DNA from: Heliopora coerulea
Taxonomy: Eukaryota > Cnidaria > Anthozoa > Scleralcyonacea > Helioporidae
Length of the DNA: 64,000 bases
NCBI GenBank assembly: GCA_030142905.1
Contig: JASJOG010000093.1
Coordinates: forward strand, 1,115,001-1,179,000
Reading direction: 5' to 3'
The notes under the pieces are model-generated. The model saw only the letters and a program-made list of their open reading frames with translations, was not told where the DNA came from and did no database searches. The position numbers and the translations under genes were made by a program. Below are positions 1 through 12,090 of this stretch, piece by piece. Each line of letters opens with the position of its first letter. Positions within the stretch are counted from its first letter, which is position 1.

Positions 1-3000
1 CAGAGAAATCCTGGCTCAAAGGATACGGTGTCTTCAAAGCTGACATTCCAGTCTGCAAAGTAACTGACAAAGTTGATTCAGAGCTTAGGTGATGCAATGC
101 AAAGTTATCTCGTTTGAATTGCTCAGCCAGGTCATTCCATCTGTTCAGATCAAACAAATCCTACAGAAGACCATTAAACGTCAACAATTAGCAAACGATG
201 GAACTACAGCGAGATGATATTAAAACCAACTTTAACGTGTGTTCACATCATCAAACTTAAACCGGATTTGGCTTGTTCATACTTAGGATTTCCACTACTG
301 TTATGGACTGGGTTTGGACATAATTATAATAAAGCTTTTTTTGATTGATAGATGAACGTTCGTCAACCTCTATGCCCAGAAAAACGATTTCTGAGCTCCA
401 GACGGAGATTGAACACGCAACCTTCTGATGACCAGTGAGACGCTCTAACCATTGAGCTACCAGGACTCAGAAGGTGCAAGTTCGACATACACAGTATGCG
501 ACCTGAGCGGAAGCCACTATATGTTAATGTTATTGATGAGGTCTACATTTGGGAAATGTGGGAGCTTTTGGAAATCGTTTTTCTGAGGATAGAGCTTGAC
601 GAACGTTCATTTATCATTCAAGATATCTCCAACTCACACATTTCCAAAATATGTCATTAAAAGAGGTTTTCGTGCCTAAAATTATCCCTCAGTATATTTA
701 AAGTCTAAACACTCGAGTGATTACTCTGCGTTCACTAAACGCTCCTGCTATCCTCTCATACTTCGGAAAAGCTCACCGTGGAAACTCGGCCATTTCCACT
801 CCAAACCCAGTCCGAGTGCACTCACATGTGATTGAGTCCAAACTCAGTGCCTCCTCAGAAAGGTCGTACGGGGTTTTATCTGGACGTGTCACATTTCACA
901 CGAGAGAGTTTAGATTTTGAAAACCAGACTTAAGTTTGCTTAACGTAAAAATTCTTACATGTTGGTGATGGTAGATCGTCCAGGTTAGTGTAGTCTTGAG
1001 AAAGACTGTTGGTGACTGACGTTTCGACGGCCTCAGCGGCGGTCATCTTCAGAGTCGAAAAAAAGGAAGAGGAGGAGAAGAAAGGGTAAAGGGGACATGA
1101 GACATGTAATAAAATGAGGTTCTAAACTTCCATCGAGAATCAAGGTCATACCGGTCGCCGAGCAGGAGACTAGACACTAATTTTTCGACAACGTCAACGT
1201 CACGCGTGATCCCCCTTTACCCTTTCGTTTCTGACTGTGGCTGACTCACCTTATACTTGTCGCAAACGGTGGTTGGAGAGAAAGCCAAAAGTGCCATAAT
1301 CTTTTGCAGTTCCTCTGGAGGAGTAATCTCAGTACTGCAGAAATATTTACGGGCATATCTACAACACCAAGAAACAGTAATGCAATGTTACAGCATTTCT
1401 CAAGAACTGGAGTCGGCTAGAGAGTTTACAACGTCAAATAACGAATACCGAATAGATTTCCATGTTCGGATAGTGTGATCCAAACAAGCGGAAAGCCGCA
1501 AGACTTGAGGAAAAATTTAAGACCCAACGAGAACCAGATGCAGGGCCACCAACTGGGAATCGTACCCACGACTCCGCGCGAATTCAGCCTAGTGCCGCGC
1601 AATCAGAACCACGACCGCCAACGCCAAAAGCCTGGCCACGAGTTCTAAATGTGTAACGGTTCAGTTAGCGGGGCACTACGCTGGATTTGCGGAGAAGCGG
1701 GTTCTACAGTATTCCCAGCTGAAGTCTCTTGAAGACCCTTGAGTCTCAACATTCTCAACTGTTCCCGGTTGGGTTTTAAAATGTAAGATTGACTCTAGAA
1801 AATTTCCTTCGTCATAGATAAAAAAAAAAAAACATTTCATGTGATCGAATATGCACAATGTTAAGTACTCGTTAAAAAGTCTTTCAGATAAGTAGGTCCA
1901 ACTCGGGCTCAGGAATGGAGCCAGAGAGGGCTACAGCCCCCATCGAGGAACCTTAGCCCCCCTGTCGGGGAAAAATTAACAATTCGTCGGGGAATTTTCA
2001 CCAATGATAAGACATTTACGTATTGTACAAACTGAATAGTTGTTACTGATGTAGCCAAGAAAGATAATAGACTTTTATCTTCTTGTCAAATCTAATAGTT
2101 AACTGTTTCTACTCAGTTGTTGCGACCATTCTTGCAAAAAATAACATGATGTTTACGACCGTCAAATAAGGAAATTATGAAGGAGGCGTGGTCTTGGCCC
2201 CTCTGGTTGAGCTACCCCCTGTGTCGGGGAATTCCTGACGCCACCCCCGCTCTGGCCCGCAATCCAGCCAGATATGTACACTAAAATAATGTAACAACAC
2301 TCACCTTACTGCTTCTTGCCTTTCATTTCTTCTGATATATTCTATAAATTCTTGGGTTCTGACGTTGAACTCAAGGGTACTCTAGAACAAAAATTATAGC
2401 CTCATTACTTTACCCAGGAACTGTGAAAGATATTTTGGGCCCAAATTTCTGGTCATCAGCTTCTTCAGATCATGGCAGCGTGCCTCAAGTAGGGAGGCAT
2501 ATGGGAGAGGAAGGGCGTTATTATAGAGGCTGAAAAAGTACAACGTTTAACGATGGCGAAAATTTCAAGGGTAAAATAATAATTTTAATGGGAGTTCTTT
2601 TAAAAACTGTTAATGAGTGTAGCCATTTACTATGGCAAAATGTCAATACATTTTTCATGACTACAGATGCTAGCAACCATTTTGTGATTCTGTCATCAAC
2701 TTCTGTTATATACCTTGAGTTTTCTTAAACGTGATTTGTGTTCATGGCACCAGATCAAGCAAGGAGCTGCATTGTGTTCCTCCAAAGCTTTTTCCACTTT
2801 ATGGGCTGTGACAAAAAGCTCAACATCAACTAATTCCTGAAATAAAAAGGGAACAAGAAACATGTTAGGACAAACCAAAAAACAATACTATCCTCCATTT
2901 TCACAGGTCCACATCTTACTTATGAAAAACCATCACCTGCCATTACATTTATCTCTTGCATATACAAAACAGAAATTTACATACAGACAGTATTCTTCAG

Positions 3001-6000
3001 TGTTGCCATAAAATGCACAGAACAAACTTTTCAGATACAGAATTGAACAGGCAAATATACAGGCACAAAAAAAATCAGACAAGATGCAGAATAGATTTTA
3101 TCCTTTAATATTCAGTGTCCATCATATCTGACACCCAAGAACAAAAAAAACAGTGAGAGAGCTAAGAGAAATCAAAGACAGAACAAAGAAAAGAAAAAAA
3201 AAATTCATGTGTTGAAGGGTTAACCCCTTAATGCTCAGTGTCAGATATGTAGGACACCTGAGAACAAAAGAACCAGTGAGAGAACAATGGAGAAACAATG
3301 AGAGAACAAAAAACAAAAGAAGAACAATTCTGGTGTTAAAGGGTTAAACATTTTCTTACAATACACTTTTGTAACATGAAATAGCTAATTTTACCAGCTG
3401 ACAGCTTCAAAAAACAATAAAACACAAGCTCCAAAAAATAACATCTTGTGAAGAACTTAATATTCAAGTTGACAAAACAAGACAAGACAAATTAGAGGTG
3501 ATATTTTGAATCTATTACAGAATCATGGTCTGACAATGATTCTGTAATAGATTTGAAATATCATCTCTAATTCTCATCTTGTCTTGTTTTGTCAACTTGA
3601 ATATCGAGTTCTTCAAAAGATGTTATTCTACAAAAGTTGTGTTTTATTATTAAGAGTTATATCATGCTTCTCAAGGACTTCTGACAGAGGCACGTAAACA
3701 TGCATTTCTCACACCTCACCAGACTTATACAGTATGTAACCATCACCCATCAGCAATCCTAACCACAATTATCCTGTGTCGTCCTCCTTCACAACTGTTC
3801 CTCACCTACAGTCTATCATTTCCTTATCCCCCAAGAATACTCCTTCCAATGGGTCTTCATCATTCCCTGATAGACTTTAATGTCTTCATAACATATACAA
3901 TGCAACTATCACTTGTTTCCTTCAATTACTGTATTTCTTCAAACTTGACTATCACTTGATGTCAAGATATTCTAACTCAACTCCAGCTTGACTTGTATTT
4001 TTGCTTGACTTCATTTAAAGACTCGAGTAACATTTAGACTGTGAATTCAGAGCTAAATGTATTTCATCAGTACAGTAGCTGGCAAGTTGGTAGCCAGGCC
4101 ACACATGAACATGCACACATCACATGAAATGCCTGAATTGTTTCAGTAAACTGATTCAAACCAGTAGACTTAAAAGTGAAAATACAACTCAATCATTCTT
4201 AGTGATGTTCAGCAGATTTAGTTTAAGTTAGCAATATCAAGGGCCACAAGGTTATCAGCCATTTGCTGTTATGTGTTACCCTTGTGAAATAAAGTTGAAT
4301 AAATAAATAAATAAATAAATAAATAAATGACAGTAATGTAACTAAATGAAAACAAAATAATATAGCAGTCAGCCAAATGAAGAAATGAAACATGTAGGCA
4401 CTCCTCCTGATCCACATGCGAAACAGATTTTAACTTGACTCAAAATGTACCTCAACTTAACTCCAACAATAAAAAGGGATGTTCAGGTCAATAACTTACA
4501 TTGACTCTGACTTCAATGCAGGACTAAACTTGACCCAAAGTTGAGGCAAGGGTGCACTTTGGTATTTTACTTCAGCTAATGCCAGATGATTTTACTCATC
4601 AAAGGGATGCGCCCTGTCTCTTAATGAATGAATTAACATTTTTTCATGACTCTCACTTGATCCCCCCCCCCCCCAACTCAAAAAAAAAAAAATGATTGTA
4701 TTTGGATTAGTGAGCTTGTGGTAAACTCATTGTCATATTGGTATCTGCTATACTGTAGTTGCAGCTGCATTGTTAATCTTACTAGTGTAGTTACAATAAT
4801 GTAAAACAAAAAATAAAAAACCCATCTGAGAAAATACCCCATTGAAAACTGATACAAATTGGTCTGACTTCAACTTCTTCAAGAAAGAAAACTTTTATGG
4901 AAATTAGTGACCAGATTTATTTGGTACTGGTGGAACTGTACTTTTCTAGTTTCTTACCTCAACATCAGCATCTTTTGCCAGTTTTGCAGCTGTATCATAA
5001 TATCCAGCTCTCAAAAAGTGATCAATTAACATTCTATCCAACCGCTTTTTCTTCCACAAGATTGCAGAACTTTTCCGTCCATCTGCATGGTCTTTAAGAT
5101 GGTCAAGACGAACACGGAGATGTTTTGTGCACTTTTCTTCAGCAATTAAACATTCTTCAGCCTGAAGTCAAACAAATGAACACAATTATATCTGATAAAG
5201 TAAAAAAATAGAGGCTTCTGAAGATGTGAAAATATTATTCCTTGATTTGATCAGCAAATTTGAGGTACCCAATCTCAAAAAACCCTTAAAATAAACATCT
5301 TGTTATAGTAACTCATGATTTGAGTGCCAAAAAACCAGACAAATTTTGCTTCCATCTTGTTTTAAACAAACAGGTACCCTATTCTACCACAAAAAATCAA
5401 CTAGTGTCAGCCAGAATAAAATGCCACCCAGTATACTTGCCCATTAACCCTTCAGATCACAGGTTCTGAAGAAATTTAAGAATACAGTGGAGCCTTGCTA
5501 TAACACGGTATATGGGGTCCATCATAAATGACCACGTTGTAGCTGAAGCGCGTTATATTGAAACATATCAAAAATAGGAATTTGGCATGGGGAAATGGTG
5601 AGGGTTGCAGGAAAGTATAAAACATGAATACATTGATATTGACATGACAAGGATCAAACCTGCAAAAAATAACACAAACACATGTGGTAATTATAAGGTA
5701 GATATTGTTTTAATAGTTTTAAGAAGTATTAAAGAAGTCTGTTACTTTTGATTGTTTGCATGTTTTCTGAGCTTTGGCTTTTGCATGGTGCAACAAATTG
5801 CGGAGGTGAAAAACAGCTGTGGCAGCAGAATTCTTGTACGATTCAGCCCATTTCAATGTTGTTTTGATGCACTGCACCACAGCTTTCATTGATGGCATCG
5901 GTTCTGGTTCCTCATTGTCATCATCATTGTCACTTTCTAGTTTTGATTGTGGTTCTTGTTGAGCACTGAAAGTGATCTCGTCCTCTGTCATTTTGGACAA

Positions 6001-8370
6001 CACTGGTTCATTCTCATCAACGTTGATGCAGGTGTTCACCTTAATCTCATCAATAATACCCAGCTTTTCAGAAATGCTGTAGGACTTTCTCTTTATTTCA
6101 TTCAAACTTGCCATGATTTACAATTACGGTGCAAACCACGTGCACAAACAGAGAAAGAGAGTAAACAATAAAACACCTGCCAAGAGGTGGACCTCTACGA
6201 AGACAGTACTGTATGAATTGTGATTGGCTAATCCCCGTGCCTATAACTACTCACTGATTGGCTACTAATGATCTGCTTGTGTTCAATGGTTCTACCAAGT
6301 GAACAGGGTTTGTAAATCAGCGATGCACATTACAGTGAGGCTCCACTGTATTCAATCTACTGTGTATTCAGAATTCTTTCAAAATTTTGAACTGCATCTT
6401 TTGAAATTCCATTGAAACCTTTTAATGCATCTAATTTGTGTTACTGGTAAATTTTATTAAGTTATACACATATGTATTATTGGGAGCTTAAAGGTTAGTG
6501 GGTTGATAACAGCCTAGAATATAGCACAGGACTGTTGGAAGTTGAAAGTAATTAATTTCTTCCCAACAGATTCCTATGAAAAGTACAGTTATTAACTCAA
6601 TCATGTAAACTGGTGGAGCTCCATTATTTTATATTTAGTTGGCTTTTCATGTTACTATTTGAACTGTCAAGTTGATGGACATTCATCAAAGGAACAAACA
6701 AAAGTTTGATCAAGTCATGTTCAATACAGTATATACTCCTGTTGATGGAAATAAATCACAGAATTTTAATTTTTTTGACAATCAGACATCTCCCCTTAAC
6801 AAGTAAAATCATCTAGCATCAGCAAGTTGGGGTATAACAGCAAAGTACTGTGTGTCCATGGTATAGAAATGGCCAATCCTTTTGGATCTGAGACAACCCT
6901 CCCTTGAAAAGTCCAATCATCTAATGTTAGCCAGAGTAAGACTAAAAAGTTGGATATAGACCAAAAACAGTTAAAAGGAAGATAGTCTTGATTTAAACCT
7001 TTTAAAACCATATATCTCCTTTTGACAACTCCAATCATCTGGTCTTACCCAGAGTCAGACTAAAAAGTTAGATATGGACCAAAAAAGAGCTAAGAGGAAG
7101 ATAGTCTTAATTTAAGCTTTTCAGTACCAGGAATCTCCCTTTGACAAGTAAAATTATCTAGAATTAGCCAATATAAAATAGTATTATAAGCCACAAAATA
7201 AGAACTAACAGTACAATACCTTTCGCTTTAAGACCTGTAGTTTTTCAATAACACCATCAAGAATTCCAGTAACTTCAGAAACCTTCACTGGTGTCTTCCT
7301 CACAATGTTTGACAAGTCTGCATTGGCTGCCAGAACATGTGACACTTCACGATCGATACTTTTCTGAGCTGTTCGGAATTTCTTGTTTAATACCTCATAT
7401 GGCACCTGAGGGAAGTTAAAAAAAAATAAACAAATTGAGTTTGATTTTTATATAACTTCTAAAGGATTTTTCTTTTCAAGATCTGACAAATATCTTGCAC
7501 AGGAGTGCATTGACATTTGGATATTTCAGCATAACTGCAAAGTTGCCTGATTTATGATGTAACAAAATTGTTATCAATGATAGACAACAATGATAAACCA
7601 GGATTGTCATTCATTATTTTCTTGACTGTACTGTTTATTAGTCAAGATGCAATAATGACAGTTCGTAACTCTTGGAATATGGAATCATCATGATTCTTTG
7701 GTCTTTTTAATACCAATTGTTACAGTACTGATGAACATACATAAAATAAGTTAACAACATTATTACTAGAGGGTGTATGGCAGAAATAACAATCAGTTGT
7801 TCAGACGTATTTTTTAATTTTTACATGACATTTTGCATACTTCATATCGACATATTGCTCCTTGAAAATCTGAACAAAACTGAAAAGAAATACTTCATCC
7901 ATGTAGCTACTGACCAGTGGTTTCTCATCAACTTTCCCCTTTATTACCCATCATTTTTCATGTCAGGTGAACTCCTCTACTTAAGCCCCTACCCCGCCTT
8001 AATGGGAATGCTGAATGCGTGAATCGTTGCTTATCAGTAAGCTGAAACGTTTCGATGAGCGTAGCTGAGGAGAAAATATGACACTTAACATATTCATTCA
8101 TCGCACGAAAACTTTCAGGCGATATTATTCCTTATTGAAACAACACTGGAGACTATTTGTTTACGAAACAACTTGTGCAAATAAGTACAGAATAAACTAC
8201 TCAAAGAATTCCATTCTCTACCAAAAAAATCCACACGAAGTCCACAATAATATAAATTGATGTTTTAGCTGTCCTATAAAAACGTCCTTATGGATCTAAG
8301 TTCGGAGACAAATATAACTAAACAATGTTACCTTCAACGTTGAGTATTCAAGTGTCTTCACGTCCGCCAT
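1..8370 (-). CDS. MAEA: MAEA, CTLH/GID ubiquitin ligase RING subunit (5' part, five exons)
   Basis: Partial multi-exon gene, cut by the left window edge. Joining minus-strand 7220-7405 to 8332-8370, 4958-5161, 2714-2836 and 2305-2381 gives about 209 residues in phase. They align without gaps to animal MAEA: VPYEVLNKKFRTAQKS at residues 14-29, a LisH domain at about 117-143 (RMLIDHFLRAGYYDTAAKLA) and the start of CTLH (WCHEHKSRLRKLK, then STLEFNVRTQEFIEYIRRN). The CRA region and the C-terminal RING-like domain would follow left of position 1. MAEA pairs with RMND5 in the CTLH E3 ligase (yeast Gid9 with Gid2), which ubiquitinates metabolic and regulatory proteins in nucleus and cytosol. The start matches the family: a short leader ending LEYSTLK. 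All introns seen are GT-AG. Recognition is firm; nothing suggests a pseudogene. Confidence 0.95.
342..621. repeat. Inverted-repeat element built from a tRNA-like SINE, copy 1
   Basis: On the minus strand a tRNA-like head is readable: an A-box-like TAGCTCAATGGTTAGAG followed about 35 bases on by a B-box-like GTGTTCAATC. The outer about 60 bases (GATAGATGAACGTTCGTCAA) recur inverted at about 560-621 after a unique centre. A fuller copy of the same arrangement is at 56218-56580. The right arm here has lost its tRNA-like part. It lies in the unresolved 3' portion of the MAEA gene region. Confidence 0.7.
1495..1812. repeat. Second-family tRNA-like SINE in inverted pair
   Basis: A minus-strand arm with a B-box-like GGTACGATTCCC and the tail GGTTCTCGTTGGGTCTTAAA is followed by a plus-strand arm ending in TTCCCGGTTGGGTTTTAAAA. 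The same tail is found at 34628-34795 (monomer-like) and at 39047-39310 (inverted pair). Both arms are diverged, so this is an old copy. The remaining sequence of 1-2304 outside this and the element at 342-621 shows no exon that I can support. Confidence 0.55.
2305..2381 (-). CDS. MAEA: MAEA exon 5 (CTLH domain)
   Basis: The minus strand reads STLEFNVRTQEF then IEYIRRNERQEAV, the CTLH motif of MAEA. The acceptor TAG precedes 2381 and the donor GTGAGT follows 2305. It ends two bases into a codon, so a further exon must lie to the left, outside the readable window. Confidence 0.93.
2714..2836 (-). CDS. MAEA: MAEA exon 4 (LisH-CTLH junction)
   Basis: Encodes 41 codons, ELVDVELFVTAHKVEKALEE and then a stretch ending WCHEHKSRLRKLK, diagnostic of MAEA. 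CAG acceptor, GTATAT donor, phase 0 at both ends. Confidence 0.95.
3105..3346. repeat. Two tandem copies of a ~121 bp repeat
   Basis: Units 3105-3225 and 3226-3346 share a TTAATRCTCAGTGTC-like head, an ACACCYRAGAACAAAA centre, an A-rich middle and an AAGGGTTAA tail. The head/tail pair TTAACCC...GGGTTAA is inverted. In a MAEA intron. Confidence 0.65.
3411..3655. repeat. Long inverted repeat (about 120 bp arms)
   Basis: The left arm (CAAGTTGACAAAACAAGACA and onward) is the reverse complement of the right arm around a centre near 3533, with few mismatches and almost no loop. It lies in the MAEA intron between exons 4 and 3, so the transcript can fold into a long hairpin. Confidence 0.85.
4958..5161 (-). 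CDS. MAEA: MAEA exon 3 (coiled coil and LisH)
   Basis: Encodes 68 codons. The basic WKKKRLDRMLIDHFLRAGYY segment is the start of the LisH dimerisation motif. Acceptor CAG before GCT, donor GTAAG after GAG, phase 0 at both ends. Confidence 0.96.
5485..6348. mobile_element. Non-autonomous pogo/Tigger-type DNA transposon with deleted transposase
   Basis: The element has inverted ends CAGTGGAGCCT (left) and AGGCTCCACTG (right) and is flanked by a TA duplication (5483-5484 and 6349-6350), the target site of the Tc1/mariner/pogo superfamily. Length 864 bp. Inside, on the minus strand, is an open frame that joins the start of a Tigger-type DNA-binding domain directly to a transposase C-terminus, so the catalytic DDE core has been deleted. 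It sits in MAEA intron 2. The family assignment rests on the ends, the TA site and the protein ends. Confidence 0.85.
5719..6114 (-). pseudogene. Internally deleted Tigger-like transposase remnant (131 codons)
   Basis: The frame starts MASLNEIKRKSYSISEKLGI, the first helix region typical of pogo/Tigger DNA-binding domains. It then jumps to an acidic segment (DNDDDNEEPEP) and ends KQSKVTDFF plus three residues, like Tigger C-termini. The final QSKVTDFF fits the PCNA-interacting pattern Q-x-x-hydrophobic-x-x-F-F. No DDE residues remain, so it cannot catalyse transposition. The frame is intact over 131 codons, so either the deletion is young or the frame survived by chance. Confidence 0.7.
6785..7165. 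repeat. Tandem array of a ~119 bp unit related to a dispersed repeat
   Basis: The motif CTCCCTTTGACAAGT...CCAATCATCTGG...TTAGCCAGAGT recurs at about 6789, 6897, 7016 and 7135, spacing 108-119 bases. The same core is found at about 15990-16085, 24558-24682 and 30398-30515. Intronic in MAEA. Confidence 0.75.
7220..7405 (-). CDS. MAEA: MAEA exon 2
   Basis: Encodes 62 codons, VPYEVLNKKFRTAQKSIDRE to EKLQVLKRK, a helical N-terminal region strongly conserved in MAEA. The first codon is GTG read as valine after a CAG acceptor, not a start. Donor GTATTG follows AAG. Confidence 0.96.
7406..8331 (-). other. MAEA intron 1
   Basis: About 0.9 kb between the start-codon exon and exon 2. Short open frames on the plus strand at 7777-8260 have no recognisable product. 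I see no repeat or site I can support. Confidence 0.75.
8332..8370 (-). CDS. MAEA: MAEA exon 1 with start codon
   Basis: Thirteen codons, MADVKTLEYSTLK, then a GTAACA donor. The LEYSTLK end joins VPYE in phase, as in the human protein (VQEYPTLKVPYE). The transcription start is not identified; 8371 onward is 5' untranslated or promoter sequence. Confidence 0.9.
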
Positions 8371-9802
8371 TTTGTTCTGTGGTTGGCCCAGTCTTCTCGC
8401 GGTTGACAAAATGTTTGATGCGAAAACGATGGTACCATTTTATAAAAGCGTTATAACGAACATTCTTCTTCTGTAGAAATTCCTTCAACAGTTACTCTAA
8501 ACGTCTCCTTTACGGAATTCGTGGGCGAACCGGGCATACTCTTTCCTCTTTTGAAACCTCAAAAACCCTTTTCTACGTTAAGTTATTCGTGTTTTTGGAG
8601 CATTTGACCACTGATGATGAACTTGCATTACAAGCACGTCGAAATTGTACTGATGATGCTTGACTTTCATTCGTTTTGGATATTGGTCGATACAGTCAAC
8701 AAATTTTTAATATTGTGACAAAATTTTCAAAAAAATTGTTCTGATACAAAATGTTCCTCATGCCATCAACAACATTACATAAAGGCAAAAGCGTTTGGTC
8801 TGTCGCGAACAGCTATTTCCAATGCTCTTAGGCTCGTCCACAATATAGTTGACTCCAGGCTTCCTTTAGCTTTCGAAAATGGCTGCGTTTGAAGGCAGGA
8901 GAGAAGAATCGAAACATCAAACGAACCAAAAAAGGAACACGTTCTCTCAACTCTAGTCTCTTCTATCGATATTAAGAAGGCAACTAATACCCCTCTCAGC
9001 TCCTAGTGATTATGTATGTCAGGGACTGCAGGCCCCCTTAAACTGTTTCACTGTTTTCTTCGACGTTTGCCCAATATTTCCTTGGCCATATTGTAGAATG
9101 AAGAGACATAAGCACTAGTAAATTGGGCGCACATATCCCTGCATACTTTAGCTTAATTGGATTTCTTTTTGGATTTCTTGTTACTGGATTTTCAATTAAC
9201 TATAATAGTATGTATGAAAAGGTGCATATATTAGTTTAAACGCCTAATAAAAAGTATGTTTTTTAGACCGCACGATGTTCTGAGAACTCCGTGTCTTTGT
9301 TTTGACAAGTTTTCGGCCAAGATGCGTTGGAGGAGTGACAGACACGCTGAATTGTCGCCCGCCAACCACAACCAGATCTTGGAAAGATGCAGAATCCGAA
9401 ACATTTAGTCTTACAAATTTATTAGCACATAATTGAATAATAAATAAATAGACAAATATTTAACTACATGTATACTTCTGATAAAATATTGACACAAAAT
9501 AAATGGGTAAAATATAAAGAACCTAAAGTAAATTGCAAGGCATAGTTCGTCTACATCTCAAATGGAAGTTGACCATGTTTTCAGTAAGATATCGCTCAAG
9601 CATTTCATGGAAATAGCCAAGCACTAATCGAACTATAACTACCAAATAAAGAGAAAATCCAAACTTTGGCGCGTCTTGAGTAAAGCATTGACTTGAAGTG
9701 TAATGACAGGTGAATATGTCAGTCGATAATACGGCATTCAACTTTTGAAGCCAATACCAAAAATTCCTTCACTTCTGAAGTCAAAGTCATGTCAAGACCT
9801 TA

Positions 9803-10003
9803 AGCTACGTTTCCATTTGTAAAGATACGGATACGGTCGTGATACGAATTTGTATTCAGTGCGGTATACAGCAATGGCAGGATCGCTACATAATTCGATT
9901 CTTAAAATCATGTCTACATACGTACACATGGAATCACTCCTTAAGTCATCGCGATTATTGCCGTATCCCCATACCCGTATCTGTAAAAATGGAGATAACT
10001 GTG
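9803..10003. mobile_element. MITE-like palindromic element
   Basis: The left end (ACGTTTCCATTTGTAAAGAT then ACGG) pairs with an imperfect inverted right end (CCCGTATCTGTAAAAATGGA). The sequence between has no coding potential. A TTA is present just left of the element; the right duplication is not clear. Confidence 0.55.
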
Positions 10004-11238
10004 TGGCGAGGGGTTAGGAGATAAGCTAAACTTACACACAGCGTAATGTTAGCTTATATCTAAGGGTTTGTTGCACGAATGTGTTTTCGGTGAAAAAACA
10101 CTTCGTCCTACTGTATACGGGAAATTTGCGTTGACTTGAATTTTGTATTTAAACGACTACGTCCTAACGATTTGGAATTTAAACATGGTAAGACCTGTTC
10201 TAATTAAAGTTTACACGCGAGTAACGGAAGTCATTACTTGGATTTACTGTCTAAAGCCTACTTTCCATTTCCGTAAAAAGTCACACAAAAAGTCTTTTCA
10301 AACAGAAAAAAATTTTGTACTTTTTCCGCCCGACATTTCACTCCAGTCAGTTGTAGAGGCCTCCTCTTCTCCCTCTCCTCTTGAGGCGAAACAGAAATTT
10401 CGTGCCAAAATTACGTCATGAGACACGTCATTTCCTTTTCGATGGCGGGATCATTTCCGACACAAATAGCGATTTTTTGTCACGCAGATTAACCGATGAC
10501 AGTTTTTAACCTATCGGATGCTAAAACAATGGCAAGTTGAAAACTCCTATTTGATCTCCAATTTCTTACCCGAAGTCTGCATGATGTGCTATGCTAAAAA
10601 TGCACTATATTTAATCCACAAACCAGCCGATGCAATCGACAGACTCCCAAACGTCCAGCGTTTGAATTCTGTGTGACATGCGTGAGTTTTAAAGCCGACT
10701 TAATCCGGCAACAAACCAGCAATTTGTAATTTACTCGTCTGCGATTCATGAAAGAATCGAACGGCATCCACACGTTTTCTTTTCGAAAACGGGAAAAAGG
10801 GGACATTGGCCTGGCATGGAATATGGAATAGTAATGTATTTGAAGACTACGAGTTTTCAACCATTTATCTTTGAAGTGTAGACAAATTATGGCCGTCATT
10901 GTGTCACAAAAGTTCAAGTCTTTAAATGTTTAGGTGACCATTGAATATTTTGATATAATACAAAAGATCGGTAACTGTGAAGACTGAAAGCATTTTGTTG
11001 ATATTTCGACATTTAAAAAAACTTGTATTCATCATAAGAAGTGCTGGGAATACGTCACTTCGTGTGCACTCGCAGCATTCGTGTAGATGGCTACAAGTTA
11101 GTTCAAACGACGAAAAATGGGACGCTTTCAGTCTGCGGAATTACCGGTTTTTTATTTCAAATATTTTTACTTGTGGAATTTGATGAATTTGCATGTCAAC
11201 AGCAGCCAAGAATGCCAGAAATAATATTATGCAATATG

Positions 11239-11287
11239 TTTTTTTTTTTGTATTTTTTTTTTTTGTATTTTTTTTTTTTTTTTTTTT
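11239..11287. repeat. Poly-T tract with GTA interruptions
   Basis: Three T runs separated by GTA, about 49 bases. On the minus strand this is an A-rich tract within the presumed 3' flank of the attractin-like gene. Confidence 0.9.
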
Positions 11288-12090
11288 GACGTTGATTCTT
11301 GTTTGCCTATTTGCCTTTTTTAAGGGGCTTGGCAGCCTACTATTTCACAAAAATATTTTTCCAAAATTAGATTACAACGTTGCTCTTCTGTCCATGGACT
11401 TTATTCAGATTAGAAGGCGCATTTTTGGGCACGATAATTGATCCTTATGTCCTAATTATCGTGAGCGAAACTCAATAGAATTAATTTAAATCGAGGCTAT
11501 TGGAATTGTCTACGTTTGTTAAATATGATATTTCACTGCGAGCTGCAGTTTATCGCAATGTCAGTCCGCATTATTACAAATTTCTTGTATACTTTACTAC
11601 AACGGTGCACCCAGTTGTTTGTTTCTGAATCACTGAAACATTTTACAAATTGCTTTGCAATCTATTTCAGCGTGGTTAGCCCTCTTTACCATTTCTTCTA
11701 TTCGTCCAACTTGTGAAGTTAGCGCGACTCAAAACGTTTGACAACAAGTTTAAAAGTTTGTTGTTGTAACCCTAGTATGTGTTACAATGTATCCGATACT
11801 GTTAATTAATGTCCAATACTGTTAAATTGTGTCCAATATGTTACAATGTGTCCAATGAATGACTGGCTCGGTCATTCAAATATTTAATAACTTGTTCTAC
11901 CGTTTCTTGCCGTATCACTAACACATTTCATAACCACACCGTGCAGCCATCCCTATATATCACACTTCAAGATGCTCCCAACAGTTTATCTTTGCGGAGT
12001 CGCCAACTTATCCTGAATATAGTTCTCCAGTTTGTGGCATCGTAACTTTCAACACAATCTGTTGTTGGTTACCCAGGACTAAAAAGGCGT

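Larger units (their letters stand above)
2837..4957 (-). other. MAEA intron 3
   Basis: Non-coding. It holds the 121 bp repeat pair, the long inverted repeat, an (AAAT)n run at about 4296-4328 and homopolymeric C and A runs at about 4663-4692. No exon was seen in the rest. Confidence 0.8.

Noticed and set aside
9255..9440. Minus-strand frame ending RSSQNIVRSKKHTFY as a terminal exon
   Set aside because: Open but without an in-phase acceptor linked to a known exon and without recognisable similarity.
10594..10917. 107-codon minus-strand frame as a gene or attractin-like exon
   Set aside because: Weak resemblance of its end to the attractin tail was superseded by the clear match at 12393-12623; no domain seen.
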